Below are positions 1 through 6,291 of a DNA stretch of 7,987 nt, piece after piece (within the stretch, counting starts at the first letter, position 1; each line of letters starts with the position of its first letter). The stretch lies in assembly GCA_017476965.1 (NCBI GenBank), contig JAFUXX010000312.1, positions 1 to 7,987 on the forward strand, in the 5' to 3' direction. Position numbers and translations under genes: made by a program. Source of the DNA: Kiritimatiellia bacterium (lineage in GTDB: Bacteria > Verrucomicrobiota > Kiritimatiellia > RFP12 > UBA3636). The notes below the pieces were generated by a model. That model saw only the letters and a list, made by a program, of their open reading frames with translations. It made no database searches and was not told the DNA's origin.

Positions 1-1
1 G

Positions 2-367
2 CCCTGGCGCGGCGGAGAGGATTTCCGCCGGCCCGCGGTCGAAGAACCGCGCACGGTGACGGTGGGCGGGTCCGTGACTTGCCCGGAGCGAATAACGCTC
101 TTGCCCGTCTACGAGCTGCGCATACGCCTCGCGGACCTGCGGACGGGCGCGTCCATCTGCGAAAAAACGGAAACGGGGCTCACCGGCTTCCCGGTCTTCT
201 TCGAGCTCGAATACGACCCGGCCGACGTCCGGCAGGGCTCCGTGGCCGGGCTTTCGGCGGAACTGCTTTCGGGCGGCGAGCCGCTGCTCGCGACCGACAC
301 GCGCACCTCCGTCGTGGCCGGCAAGAACGTCGCGGGCGCGAACCTCGTCCTCGTCCGCTCGCGCTGA
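2..367 (+). CDS. YbaY/YscW-like beta-sandwich domain protein, 3' part only
   Basis: The reading frame is open from the left edge, so the true start lies outside; 121 residues are visible. A GTG at 56 is in frame, but the frame continues upstream, so it need not be the start. The last ~100 residues match the pattern of the YbaY/YscW lipoprotein family (Pfam PF09619). They open with VGGSVTCPERITLLP, like the family's VSGTV...R..LPP. A strand ELRIRLADL follows, then the family's FELEYDPADV element. After that come LSAEL, a LLATDTRTSV strand and a terminal ANLVLVRSR strand. Members are usually envelope lipoproteins or chaperone-like periplasmic domains, often fused to other small beta domains. 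The lipobox that would prove lipidation is not in the window. The gene converges with the giant - strand gene and ends at a shared terminator. The domain assignment is fairly secure; the cellular role is unknown. Confidence 0.8.
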   Translation, partial: PWRGGEDFRRPAVEEPRTVTVGGSVTCPERITLLPVYELRIRLADLRTGASICEKTETGLTGFPVFFELEYDPADVRQGSVAGLSAELLSGGEPLLATDTRTSVVAGKNVAGANLVLVRSR

Positions 368-377
368 CTCCTCCGCG

Positions 378-427
378 CGGAAAAAAAGCCGCGGCCGGAT
401 TCCCGGCCGCGGCGCGTTTTTTTTCCG
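378..427. terminator. Bidirectional Rho-independent terminator
   Basis: A perfect 11-bp GC stem pairs 388-398 (GCCGCGGCCGG) with 403-413 (CCGGCCGCGGC) around the loop ATTC (399-402). On the + strand it is followed, after GCG, by eight T (417-424). On the - strand the seven A at 381-387 become the U-tract. The flanking CGG (378-380) and CCG (425-427) could extend the pairing through the A/T tracts. It lies 20 bases after the stop at 365-367 and 26 bases after the - strand stop at 440-442, so it can end transcription of both convergent genes. Confidence 0.93.
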
Positions 428-439
428 TTGCGCCGGCCG

Positions 440-3400
440 CTATTCGGCGACGAGCTCCGAGAACCTAGTCCCGGCCGGGATTTCTTCGTCCGAGCAGACG
501 ATGCGCACGAAGAGGGCCGGTTCCGATCCGGTCGGCACCTCGACGGCGAGTTCGCCGCCGTCGGCCGCGAGCGCGGAAGCCGCGGCGACGAATTCGCCGT
601 CCACCTCCGAGGCGGCGAACGCGGTGTACCAGCGTCCGGCGACGGGGTTCGCGACGGCGACGCAGAACGCCTCGCCCGCGGAACCGGCGTTCTTGAAGGA
701 CAGCGCGCCGGGATCGCGGGAAACCGAAACTTCGTAGTACGTGCGGCCTTCGGGAGTCGTGACGTACAGGATGCCGCGGAAATCGGAGAACACGCCCGCC
801 CCGACGTACGCGACGCGGCTCACGCTCACGCCGGCGGGGTCTTCGCCGAGCGACAGCGTGGGCGAGAGGCGGCTGCCGTCGACAAAATACGTGACCGTGG
901 ATTCGCCGTCGGCGAGCGCGATTTCCGCCGCCCAGTCGTGAAAGGCGTCCTCCGACGCGCCGGTTATTCCGGAAAGTTCGTGCCATTGGCCGTTTGCGAG
1001 ACCGCTGAACACGAGCCCGGAGCGGCCGGACTCCGCGACGAGGCCGGCGACGGCGGCGGGATCAGGGGCCGGGATGGTGCCGGACTGGAACATCGCCCTG
1101 CCCTCGATGCGGACGCTCGTCCCCTCGGGCGAAGCCGATGTCGGGGAGTAGCTGACGGTGCCGGGCGCGGATTCCTCGGCGGTCGAGTACGCGACGGCCG
1201 TTTCGCCGGACACTACCGAGAGGCGCGCCGACACGTTGCCGGAGGAAGCCCACGTGCCGTACGAAGCCGGAACGTCGGACCAGCCTTCTCCCTGCGCGTA
1301 GCCCTGTTCGTCGAACGCCACGGTGAACCAGTCGACGATCTTCCGCCCGAGCCACGAGCCGGAAGCGCTGGCGGTCACCACCTCGCCGAGCCGGGACGAC
1401 GCCAGGCGGAACTCGTACTCGTCCGTGCGCCCGACCGCCGCGGGAACGGAGATCGAGACCGTGAGCCCCTGGACGGGGTCCTGGAAGGGCCAAACCATGC
1501 GGGACTCGCCGTTGACGTACAGCGTGAGCAAACAAGGCTCGGACATCTTTTCGATCTCCACCCCGACCGTGGCGGACTTGCCGTCCGCTGCGACCTCGAC
1601 GAAAGTGTCGCCGAGCGCGAAGGGACCGGGAAGCGTCTCGAACGACTTGCGGAGCGTCGTCGAGAGTCCGCTGTCGGCGGTCACGACGGCGACGAGCTCG
1701 TAGGCCGTGCCGAGGTCGAGCCCGGAAAGCGCCACGGGGACGGCGCCAGGTCCGGAGAGTTCGGCGGTTCCGGACAGACCGCCCGGCGAGAGACTCCACT
1801 CGACGGTCGCCGAAACGCATCCGGCGCCGAGGTCGGTCACCGAGACCGACGCGTCGGCGTCGGTGTAACCCGGGGAATCGAGGGAGATCGCCGCAACGGG
1901 CGGCGTGGAAGCGAGCGTCTTGAAGCGCAGCGTTTCCTTCGCGCTCTTGCCGAGGTCGTTCACGACGGTGACGACGGCGACGGCTTCGGTGTCGAACGGC
2001 AGCGTCGCGGGGATGCGCACCGTTCCGTCGTACGTCGCGACGTCGGCCGCCACTTCGATCGGAGCGCCGCCGGAAACGGCGATGGTGATCGAAGCCGAGG
2101 ACGCCCCGAGCCCGAGCGAACCGAGGAAAACGTGGAACGCGGCGTCGTGGTAACCGGCTTCGGAAAGCGTGGCCACGAATTCCGGCGACGTTTCGTCCGC
2201 GGGCACGACGTAGGTCGCCGCCGCGCTCGCGACGTCGTATCCGGTGCGTTCGTTGCGGAGGCGCGCGACGATCGTCAGCGTGTCGCCGGCGGCGAACGAG
2301 AGCCCGGGAACCGGGACGTTGAAATTCTGCGCGAGGCCGACGGCGGGCGTTTCGCCGGTCGCCACGGTCCAGCCGGAGAAGTCGCCGGGGGCGAAAACGG
2401 CCTCGGAGAAACGGTCGCCGGCTTCCGAAGCGGAAACGACGCAGACGGACAGTTCGTTGTCCTCGTCGTACGAATCGACGGCCACCGGCACGACGAGAGC
2501 GCCCGCGCTGCGCACCGGGGTGCCCGCGACGGACACGAGCACCGGAGAGTCGCTCGGCCAGCGGAGCAGCTTGCCGTCGCCGGAGTCGAGGAGCTTTTCC
2601 CACGTCGGTGCGACGAACGTCGACGCGTTCACGCCGGTCACGCCGTTCGTGTTGAAAGCGAAGCCGATGGAACCCTCGCGCGGCCCCACTCCGCCGCCGC
2701 CGTTGCCGACGCGGAACAAGACGTCGTGCCAGCCCGTGTACGACGGCCTGACGGTGCCGCGCACGGCGCGGTTGTACTGGGTGTCGTTGACGAGGACCGT
2801 GCCGTCCACCTTGGCGTAGCCGAAGTCGTCGAAGAGCTTGCCGAAGTGGTAGTCGACGCCGGCGGTCATCCACATCTGGCCCTCGTACACGAACGTCGTG
2901 TTGTCGCCCCACGACCACGAGCGGCCGTCGGAAAGTTCCGCGGTTCCGTCCGTGTAGGCCATGATCGTGCCGGGAACGACCTGGGCGGCGGGGTCCTTCG
3001 CCGCGGGATCGGTCGCGTTGTAGGGATTGCCCGCGTCCACGAGCTTGCCCTGGAGCAGGCCGGGGGCGTAGGCGCGTGCGGCCCCGGCAGCCGGAGCGGG
3101 CTTGCGCGCGGTCACGACGGTCGCGGACTTCCCGACGGCGACGGGGCCGTCCGTGAGGCCGTTGTCCGCGAAGAGCGTGACCGTGTACGCGGCCTCGGAC
3201 GAAAGCGGGCCGGCGGTTCCGGCGAACGCGCCGGCTTCGGTCGCGGTGCCGAGCGCGACTTCGACGGAGGACAGGCGCGGATCGAGCGGCTCGAAGAGCG
3301 CGGAAACGGCGCACGAGGAAGCGCCACTGCCGAGCGTGTCGAACGTCGCGGAGACCGTGGCTTCGTTCACGCCGGCGGAAACCGAAAACGACCCGCGCGG

Positions 3401-6190
3401 ATAGGTGGCGGGGACGTCGGTCGTGAAGGAAAGGCGGCGGGCCGCGCCGCGGGAGAGCGCGTTCGTGAGGCCGAACTCCGCGTAGTAGACGGTGTTGGGC
3501 GCGAGGCCTGCGAGCACTACCTCGTTCGTCCCGGCGGCGGCAAGCGCCGCGACCGACAGCGTCGTCGCGCCGGCCATGTCCGGACTCGTGGAGAACGACA
3601 CGGTCAAATCCGCGGCGTCGCCGCCGAGCGTGGAGACGTCGAGCGGGACGACGGCGGAATCCGATCCGACGTCCGGCACGGCGATCGAGAACCGCGGCTC
3701 GTCCGGCGCGGTGGTCGTGAGGGCCAGAAGCTGGTACGGCTGCAGGTCGAGCGTCACCTTGTCGCCGCTCACGGCGTGCGCGCGGCCGCTGACGGCCTCG
3801 TACACGGTGGCGGACGAAACGCCGCCGAGGGAGATTTCCGTCGCGGGGAGGGCGTTCCAGGAGGCGTTCACGACGGCCCAGAGCGTCTCGCCGTCGCCGG
3901 CGTATTTGCGGACGCCGAAGGAGCTACCCCACCAGTTGTTGCCCTGCGTGAACGTGCCCGCCTTGGCCGGAAGCGCGAGGAAGTTCTCCATGAATTCGCG
4001 GAACGGGCGCGAGAAGGCGCGCGCGAACTGGTCGCCCTGGAGCATTCCGATGATCGTCGGGTCCTGGTACAGGACGCCCCAGAGCTCGGGCGCCACGATG
4101 GCGCGTCCGGCATGGTCCATGTCGCAGGTGAAGTAGCCGATGTTCTCGTTCCCGGACGAGTCCTTGTGCTGGCCCTCCTGGAGGCAGTAGAAACGGTTGA
4201 AGAAGAGGTCGCCGGAAGCGTTGCGGAAGGACGGGACGCCGAAATTCGGGCCGCCGGCGATCGCCGAGGCGATCCCGTCGTACGGATAGCCGACGGCGAC
4301 GTCGCGCCGCGTGCCGTACGTTTCGGGATCCGGGTGGGGTTCGGAGTGCTGGTATTCCATCGCGTACCACGACCATCCGTCCGCGAAAAGGCCGCCGTCG
4401 CGCCAGAGTTCCGCGTAGCCGGGAATCGAGGTCGTGCCCTTGAAGTTCCACGCGTTGCCGAGGCGTGCCACGGCCGTGACGCCGCCGGCTTGGTGGTCGT
4501 CGCTCTTGCCGTTCGCGAGGTGGAGCGTGGGGCCGACTTCGCCCGGACTGCCGGTGAACAGGACTTTCGCCCCCGGGATGCCGTTGTCCGCGAGGTAGTC
4601 CTGCATCGCCTCGAGCCAGTCGGCGCGCTTGCCGTACCACCACTCGCGGTATTCGCGGTAGAGCGAAGACCAGCGGTTGGTCCCCCACTTGGCGGTGTTG
4701 ATCCAGGCGTCGCCGCCCCCGAGGGAGTCGATGATCGTCTGGCGGGTGACCGAACCGGCCTCGCGGCCGGTGTCTTCGCAAAACGACGCAAGCGCGGCGT
4801 CGGAGAACGAAACCGGCATCGAGCCGCGGTTGCGGATCCACGCGCCGGCGAAGTTCGACCGCCCGGCGTATCGGAGCATCGTGCACGCGAGGATGCGCTT
4901 GAAGTCGTCGTAGGCCGGCTCCTGCGTGAGGTCCACGTTGGAACCGGACGCGCCGTTCGACGCCTGGACGTAGTTGTTGAAGTGGGTGGCGGGGTTGATC
5001 CCGGTGTCCTCGAAAAGCGTGACGGCCTTGCGCGCGGGGCTGAAGCCGAGCGCCTTGCCGGCGTTGCCGTTCCCGTCCTCGTAGGGGCCCCACGAGCCGC
5101 GGCTGCCGGAATACTCGTAGTAGGGCATGAGGTAGAGCCCGGCCTCGTAGAACGCGTCGACGTCTCCGGACCAGTAGTCGGTGTTGGAGCCCGAGAGCGA
5201 CCAGCTCGAGCCCCCGCCCCAGTCCGGGTTCCAGAACGGCGCGGAGGCGTCCTTCCATCCGGCGTCCCAGTTCTTGTTGTAGCCCCACTCGAGCATCGTG
5301 CGCGAGAAGCAGTTGAGGCCGAGCGCCTTCATGAGGCGCGCCTTGTGGCGGGAGCCGTCCGCCGGATCGGCGTTCGACGCCCAGGTGAAGCCGTTGCCCA
5401 TTTCCTCGCGCCACGTCGCGAGGCGGCGCGGGGCGTTCCCGGCGGGATAGCGGAACGCCGACGCGACGTTCGCCTCGTCGTTCACGCGGTAGAGGCGGAC
5501 GGCCCGGATCGCGGCGCCGGCCGAATCGGGCGCGTGGTCCGCGCGGAAGACCTGGAAGACCGCGTCGAAGCCGTTCGCGACGACGTCCACGAGGCAGGAG
5601 TCCGAGTCGCGGTCCGCCTTGTCGAGCGGATACGCCTTTTCGTTGAGGACCATCAATTCCTCGACGCGCTCCCAGGCGCCGGAAAGCGGGACGTCGACCG
5701 ATTCGAGGTGTATCTGCGCGAGGACGCCGCCGCTCGTCGACTGGCCGACCGTCCAGCCCGTGTGGAAGCCGTTGCGGGAGTTCGTGGCCTTGTTGATCAG
5801 CGTCGCCGTGCGCGGAACGTCCTCGGGATATTCCGCGACGAGCAGGTACATCGCGTGCGGCTCGAGGTCCTTGCCCTTTCCGAGGCGCCACGACAGGAAG
5901 CCGTCGACGCCGGAGGGATGCGCGAGGACGCGGCAGGCGCTGCCGAGGATGTTCGTCGCGTAGGACGCGCCTTCGGGATAGTCGTGGAACTCGTGCTCGA
6001 CGTCCGTGGCGCAGATGACTTCGTCCACGAGCGAGAGGTCGCCGTACGCTTCGAGGCCCGGCACGATGTCCGCGGCGGCGGGAACCGGCGCGCACAGTGC
6101 GGCCGCGAAGAACGCGGCCGCGGATGCGGAAAGCGCCGCGCGCAGGCCCGCGCGGCCGGAACGTGAATCGTCTTGCGTTTCGGGTTTCAT
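440..6190 (-). CDS. Giant secreted modular protein, putative glycoside hydrolase (TIM-barrel-like) with FnIII-like, PA14-like and ConA-like modules
   Basis: This is a 1,916-residue exported protein. Domains read from the translation are: signal peptide 1-40; N-terminal beta-rich domain about 41-235; putative TIM-barrel catalytic region about 236-756; C-terminal Greek-key-like beta domain 757-827; two FnIII-like modules 831-1029; PA14-like domain about 1043-1212; four further beta modules 1213-1610; jelly-roll/ConA-like domain about 1617-1819; and a terminal beta module to 1916. The order hydrolase, small beta domain, then spacer modules is typical of extracellular polysaccharide-degrading enzymes. 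I cannot assign a CAZy family, and no catalytic pair is proven. There is no PEP-CTERM, LPXTG, autotransporter barrel or dockerin at the C-terminus. I chose the ATG at 6190 because it leads directly into the signal peptide. An in-frame ATG at 6232 would add 14 residues; both have weak ribosome binding sites (GGAAA and GGGA). The gene lies 101 bases downstream of ftsI on the same strand. The gene itself is certain; the enzymatic role is inference. Confidence 0.85.
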   Translation of the reverse strand: MKPETQDDSRSGRAGLRAALSASAAAFFAAALCAPVPAAADIVPGLEAYGDLSLVDEVICATDVEHEFHDYPEGASYATNILGSACRVLAHPSGVDGFLSWRLGKGKDLEPHAMYLLVAEYPEDVPRTATLINKATNSRNGFHTGWTVGQSTSGGVLAQIHLESVDVPLSGAWERVEELMVLNEKAYPLDKADRDSDSCLVDVVANGFDAVFQVFRADHAPDSAGAAIRAVRLYRVNDEANVASAFRYPAGNAPRRLATWREEMGNGFTWASNADPADGSRHKARLMKALGLNCFSRTMLEWGYNKNWDAGWKDASAPFWNPDWGGGSSWSLSGSNTDYWSGDVDAFYEAGLYLMPYYEYSGSRGSWGPYEDGNGNAGKALGFSPARKAVTLFEDTGINPATHFNNYVQASNGASGSNVDLTQEPAYDDFKRILACTMLRYAGRSNFAGAWIRNRGSMPVSFSDAALASFCEDTGREAGSVTRQTIIDSLGGGDAWINTAKWGTNRWSSLYREYREWWYGKRADWLEAMQDYLADNGIPGAKVLFTGSPGEVGPTLHLANGKSDDHQAGGVTAVARLGNAWNFKGTTSIPGYAELWRDGGLFADGWSWYAMEYQHSEPHPDPETYGTRRDVAVGYPYDGIASAIAGGPNFGVPSFRNASGDLFFNRFYCLQEGQHKDSSGNENIGYFTCDMDHAGRAIVAPELWGVLYQDPTIIGMLQGDQFARAFSRPFREFMENFLALPAKAGTFTQGNNWWGSSFGVRKYAGDGETLWAVVNASWNALPATEISLGGVSSATVYEAVSGRAHAVSGDKVTLDLQPYQLLALTTTAPDEPRFSIAVPDVGSDSAVVPLDVSTLGGDAADLTVSFSTSPDMAGATTLSVAALAAAGTNEVVLAGLAPNTVYYAEFGLTNALSRGAARRLSFTTDVPATYPRGSFSVSAGVNEATVSATFDTLGSGASSCAVSALFEPLDPRLSSVEVALGTATEAGAFAGTAGPLSSEAAYTVTLFADNGLTDGPVAVGKSATVVTARKPAPAAGAARAYAPGLLQGKLVDAGNPYNATDPAAKDPAAQVVPGTIMAYTDGTAELSDGRSWSWGDNTTFVYEGQMWMTAGVDYHFGKLFDDFGYAKVDGTVLVNDTQYNRAVRGTVRPSYTGWHDVLFRVGNGGGGVGPREGSIGFAFNTNGVTGVNASTFVAPTWEKLLDSGDGKLLRWPSDSPVLVSVAGTPVRSAGALVVPVAVDSYDEDNELSVCVVSASEAGDRFSEAVFAPGDFSGWTVATGETPAVGLAQNFNVPVPGLSFAAGDTLTIVARLRNERTGYDVASAAATYVVPADETSPEFVATLSEAGYHDAAFHVFLGSLGLGASSASITIAVSGGAPIEVAADVATYDGTVRIPATLPFDTEAVAVVTVVNDLGKSAKETLRFKTLASTPPVAAISLDSPGYTDADASVSVTDLGAGCVSATVEWSLSPGGLSGTAELSGPGAVPVALSGLDLGTAYELVAVVTADSGLSTTLRKSFETLPGPFALGDTFVEVAADGKSATVGVEIEKMSEPCLLTLYVNGESRMVWPFQDPVQGLTVSISVPAAVGRTDEYEFRLASSRLGEVVTASASGSWLGRKIVDWFTVAFDEQGYAQGEGWSDVPASYGTWASSGNVSARLSVVSGETAVAYSTAEESAPGTVSYSPTSASPEGTSVRIEGRAMFQSGTIPAPDPAAVAGLVAESGRSGLVFSGLANGQWHELSGITGASEDAFHDWAAEIALADGESTVTYFVDGSRLSPTLSLGEDPAGVSVSRVAYVGAGVFSDFRGILYVTTPEGRTYYEVSVSRDPGALSFKNAGSAGEAFCVAVANPVAGRWYTAFAASEVDGEFVAAASALAADGGELAVEVPTGSEPALFVRIVCSDEEIPAGTRFSELVAE
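734..1342 (-). other. ConA/LamG-like jelly-roll domain
   Basis: Residues 1617-1819 begin KIVDWFTVAFDEQGYAQGEGW and continue through SARLSVV, VRIEGRAMFQSG and SGLVFSGLANGQWHELSG. After WAAEIALADGESTVTYFVDG they end SRVAYVGAGVFSDFRGILYV. The sequence 'W-x-E-L...xW-x...V-x-Y-F-V-D-G...V-x-x-V-x-Y-V-G-x-G-x-F-x-D-F-R-G' has the strand order of concanavalin-like laminin-G domains. In those, a ligand strand, a 'Y-x-V-D-G' strand and a final 'G...F.G.I..V' strand follow one another. Such domains bind glycans or act as structural caps. Residues 1820-1916 after it form a short beta tail ending FVRIVCSDEEIPAGTRFSEL. The assignment is from pattern only. Confidence 0.5.
1361..2554 (-). repeat. Four further FnIII-like beta modules (second block)
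   Basis: Residues 1213-1330, 1334-1426, 1430-1519 and 1523-1610 are four divergent beta modules. The two middle ones keep the signature seen in the first block: AVAVVTVVNDLGKSA followed by LRFKT, and AYELVAVVTADSGLSTTL followed by KSFET. They also share the opening 'GYxDA(A/D)' (AGYHDAAFHVF and PGYTDADASVS), which points to a recent common origin for that pair. The first (TLTIVARLRNERTGYDV) and the last (EYEFRLASSRLGEVV) are more diverged, and their fold is less certain. No catalytic motif was seen; they are probably spacers or binding modules. Confidence 0.55.
2555..3064 (-). other. PA14/GLEYA-like domain within the giant protein
   Basis: Residues 1043-1212 begin PGLLQGKLVDAGNPY and contain SWSWGDNTTFVYEGQMWMTA. 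The core element FGKLFDDFGYAKVDGTVL follows, then YTGWHDVLFRVGNGGGGVGP and GFAFNTNGV. The 'D-D...K-V-D-G' strand followed by 'G-W-H-D-V-x-F-R' is the PA14-type pattern, a beta-barrel domain known to bind carbohydrate in several glycosidases and adhesins. I recall near-identical 'Y-x-G-Q-M...F-G-x-x-x-D-D' domains in many Verrucomicrobiota secreted proteins (memory, not a search). The domain interrupts the run of FnIII-like modules. Confidence 0.6.
3104..3700 (-). repeat. Two fibronectin-III-like modules (first block)
   Basis: Residues 831-925 and 931-1029 form two ~95-residue beta modules. Each opens with an SxVVPLDV/EATVSATF strand followed by TLG or TLGSG. Each ends with a tyrosine strand and an N/D-x-L turn: VYYAEFGLTNALS...LSFTT in the first and AYTVTLFADNGLTDG in the second. 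The first also has the FSTSPDM element. The conserved late tyrosine ('tyrosine corner') is the hallmark of FnIII-type folds. They probably act as spacers between the hydrolase and the PA14-like domain. Confidence 0.65.
3710..3922 (-). other. C-terminal beta domain of the hydrolase-like half
   Basis: Residues 757-827 run from SFGVRKYAGDGETLWAVVNA through SATVYEAVSGRAHAV to KVTLDLQPYQLLALTTT. The pattern is an aliphatic strand with a G-D-G-E turn, then a 'V-Y-E-A-V-S-G' strand, then an L-x-P-Y-Q-L-L-A-L strand. It resembles the small Greek-key domain that closes many alpha-amylase-clan and clan A glycosidases. Its position right after the barrel-like region supports the hydrolase interpretation. 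Confidence 0.6.
3923..5485 (-). other. Putative TIM-barrel glycoside-hydrolase-like region
   Basis: Residues 236-756 show repeated strand-loop segments ending in polar or aromatic residues, as in (beta/alpha)8 hydrolases. Examples are LGLNCFSRTMLEWGYN (290-305), GLYLMPYYEYSGSRG (351-365), NFAGAWIRNRGSMPVSF (446-462), GAKVLFTGSPGEVGP (540-554), WSWYAMEYQHSEPHP (606-620) and GYFTCDMDHAGRAIVAPELWG (from 685). Candidate active-site acids sitting at such ends are E301, E359, E612, D690, D692 and E702; choosing among them needs an alignment. Aromatic-rich loops (NPDWGGGSSW, YREYREWWYGKRADW) fit sugar binding. The insertion SLSGSNTDYWSGDVDAFY sits between two of the strands. No known GH family signature was recognised. 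A non-catalytic barrel remains possible. Confidence 0.5.
5486..6070 (-). other. N-terminal beta-rich domain (carbohydrate-binding-like) of the giant protein
   Basis: Residues 41-235 precede the catalytic-like region. They contain LSWRLGKGKDLEPHAMYLLV, then YPEDVPRTATL, GFHTGWTVGQ, DVPLSGAWERVEEL and a closing strand AIRAVRLYRV. Alternating hydrophobic strands and aromatic residues suggest a beta-sandwich. I recall closely similar blocks (a YPEDxPR segment, GFHTGxTVG, PLSG, SAGAAxxxxRLF/Y) at the front of large secreted proteins from Lentisphaeria and Planctomycetes. This is unverified memory, and the function is unknown. A role as a substrate-binding or structural cap for the barrel is inference. 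Confidence 0.5.
6071..6190 (-). other. Sec signal peptide of the giant secreted protein
   Basis: Residues 1-40 have a long polar start (MKPETQDDSRSGRAGLR) and a hydrophobic alanine-rich core (ALSASAAAFFAAALCAPV). They end at an AAA-D junction that fits a signal peptidase I site (Ala at -3 and -1). A cysteine is present, but the preceding residues AAL do not make a proper lipobox, so a lipoprotein is unlikely. The n-region is longer than usual and contains two aspartates. Confidence 0.8.
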
Positions 6191-6197
6191 GTTTTTC

Positions 6198-6222
6198 CGG
6201 AGGACGCGCAAAGCGCCCTCCG
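6198..6222 (-). promoter_or_regulatory. Hairpin immediately upstream of the giant gene's start codon
   Basis: On the - strand, CGGAGG (6222-6217) pairs with CCTCCG (6203-6198), and the inner GCGC (6216-6213) pairs with GCGC (6209-6206) around the loop TTT. This gives ten base pairs with a 2-base bulge (GT). The hairpin ends 7 bases before the ATG at 6190, so it covers the normal ribosome binding position. It also locks the only good GGAGG in the leader into its 5' arm. No T-tract follows, so it is not a terminator. A role in limiting translation is inference. If translation starts at 6232 instead, this is simply coding sequence. Confidence 0.4.
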
Positions 6223-6245
6223 CGGGAAACATAACACATTTCCCG
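6223..6245. repeat. 7-bp inverted repeat upstream of the giant gene
   Basis: CGGGAAA (6223-6229) and TTTCCCG (6239-6245) are perfect inverted copies separated by nine bases. They lie in the AT-rich island (about 6226-6275) that separates ftsI from the giant gene, 33-55 bases upstream of the ATG at 6190. The spacer and right edge contain TATGTT on the - strand (6234-6229), a possible -10 box. I see no matching -35 box at the proper distance. An operator or a weak RNA hairpin is possible, and the element could also be chance. Confidence 0.35.
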
Positions 6246-6291
6246 AATCAATTTCCACCCATTTCGCGCAAAATCGTGCGATGCCTGCCGG

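Noticed and set aside
79..468. A + strand frame overlapping the YbaY-like gene and running past the terminator
   Set aside because: It is out of frame with a gene that has a clear family match. It reads through the terminator hairpin and is arginine- and alanine-rich without structure.
428..6166. A stop-free 1,912-codon frame on the + strand lying opposite the whole giant gene
   Set aside because: It runs in codon register with the - strand gene, so a stop in it would require a TTA, CTA or TCA codon in the real gene. Those codons are avoided at this GC content. Its translation is low-complexity (rich in R, G, A, E, V, H), with no domain, signal peptide or motif. The - strand frame has a signal peptide and recognisable modules.
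6071..6190. A lipoprotein signal in the giant protein (cysteine in the signal peptide)
   Set aside because: The residues before the cysteine are AAL, which do not satisfy the lipobox rule of a small residue at -1, and a good signal peptidase I site (AAA-D) follows it.
3924..6251. A long second - strand frame (775 codons) inside the giant gene
   Set aside because: The translation is dominated by arginine, proline and glycine, typical of an out-of-frame reading of GC-rich DNA, and has no recognisable motif.
6229..6275. A sigma-70-type promoter for the giant gene
   Set aside because: TATGTT could serve as a -10 box, and TTGATT lies upstream, but the spacing is only 12 bases. No -35 box is seen at 16-18 bases, so I do not list it as a promoter.
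6191..6291. A terminator between ftsI and the giant gene
   Set aside because: The stronger hairpin (6198-6222) is followed on the transcribed strand by GAAAAAC and the start codon, not a T-tract. No other stable stem with a T-tract was found after the ftsI stop.
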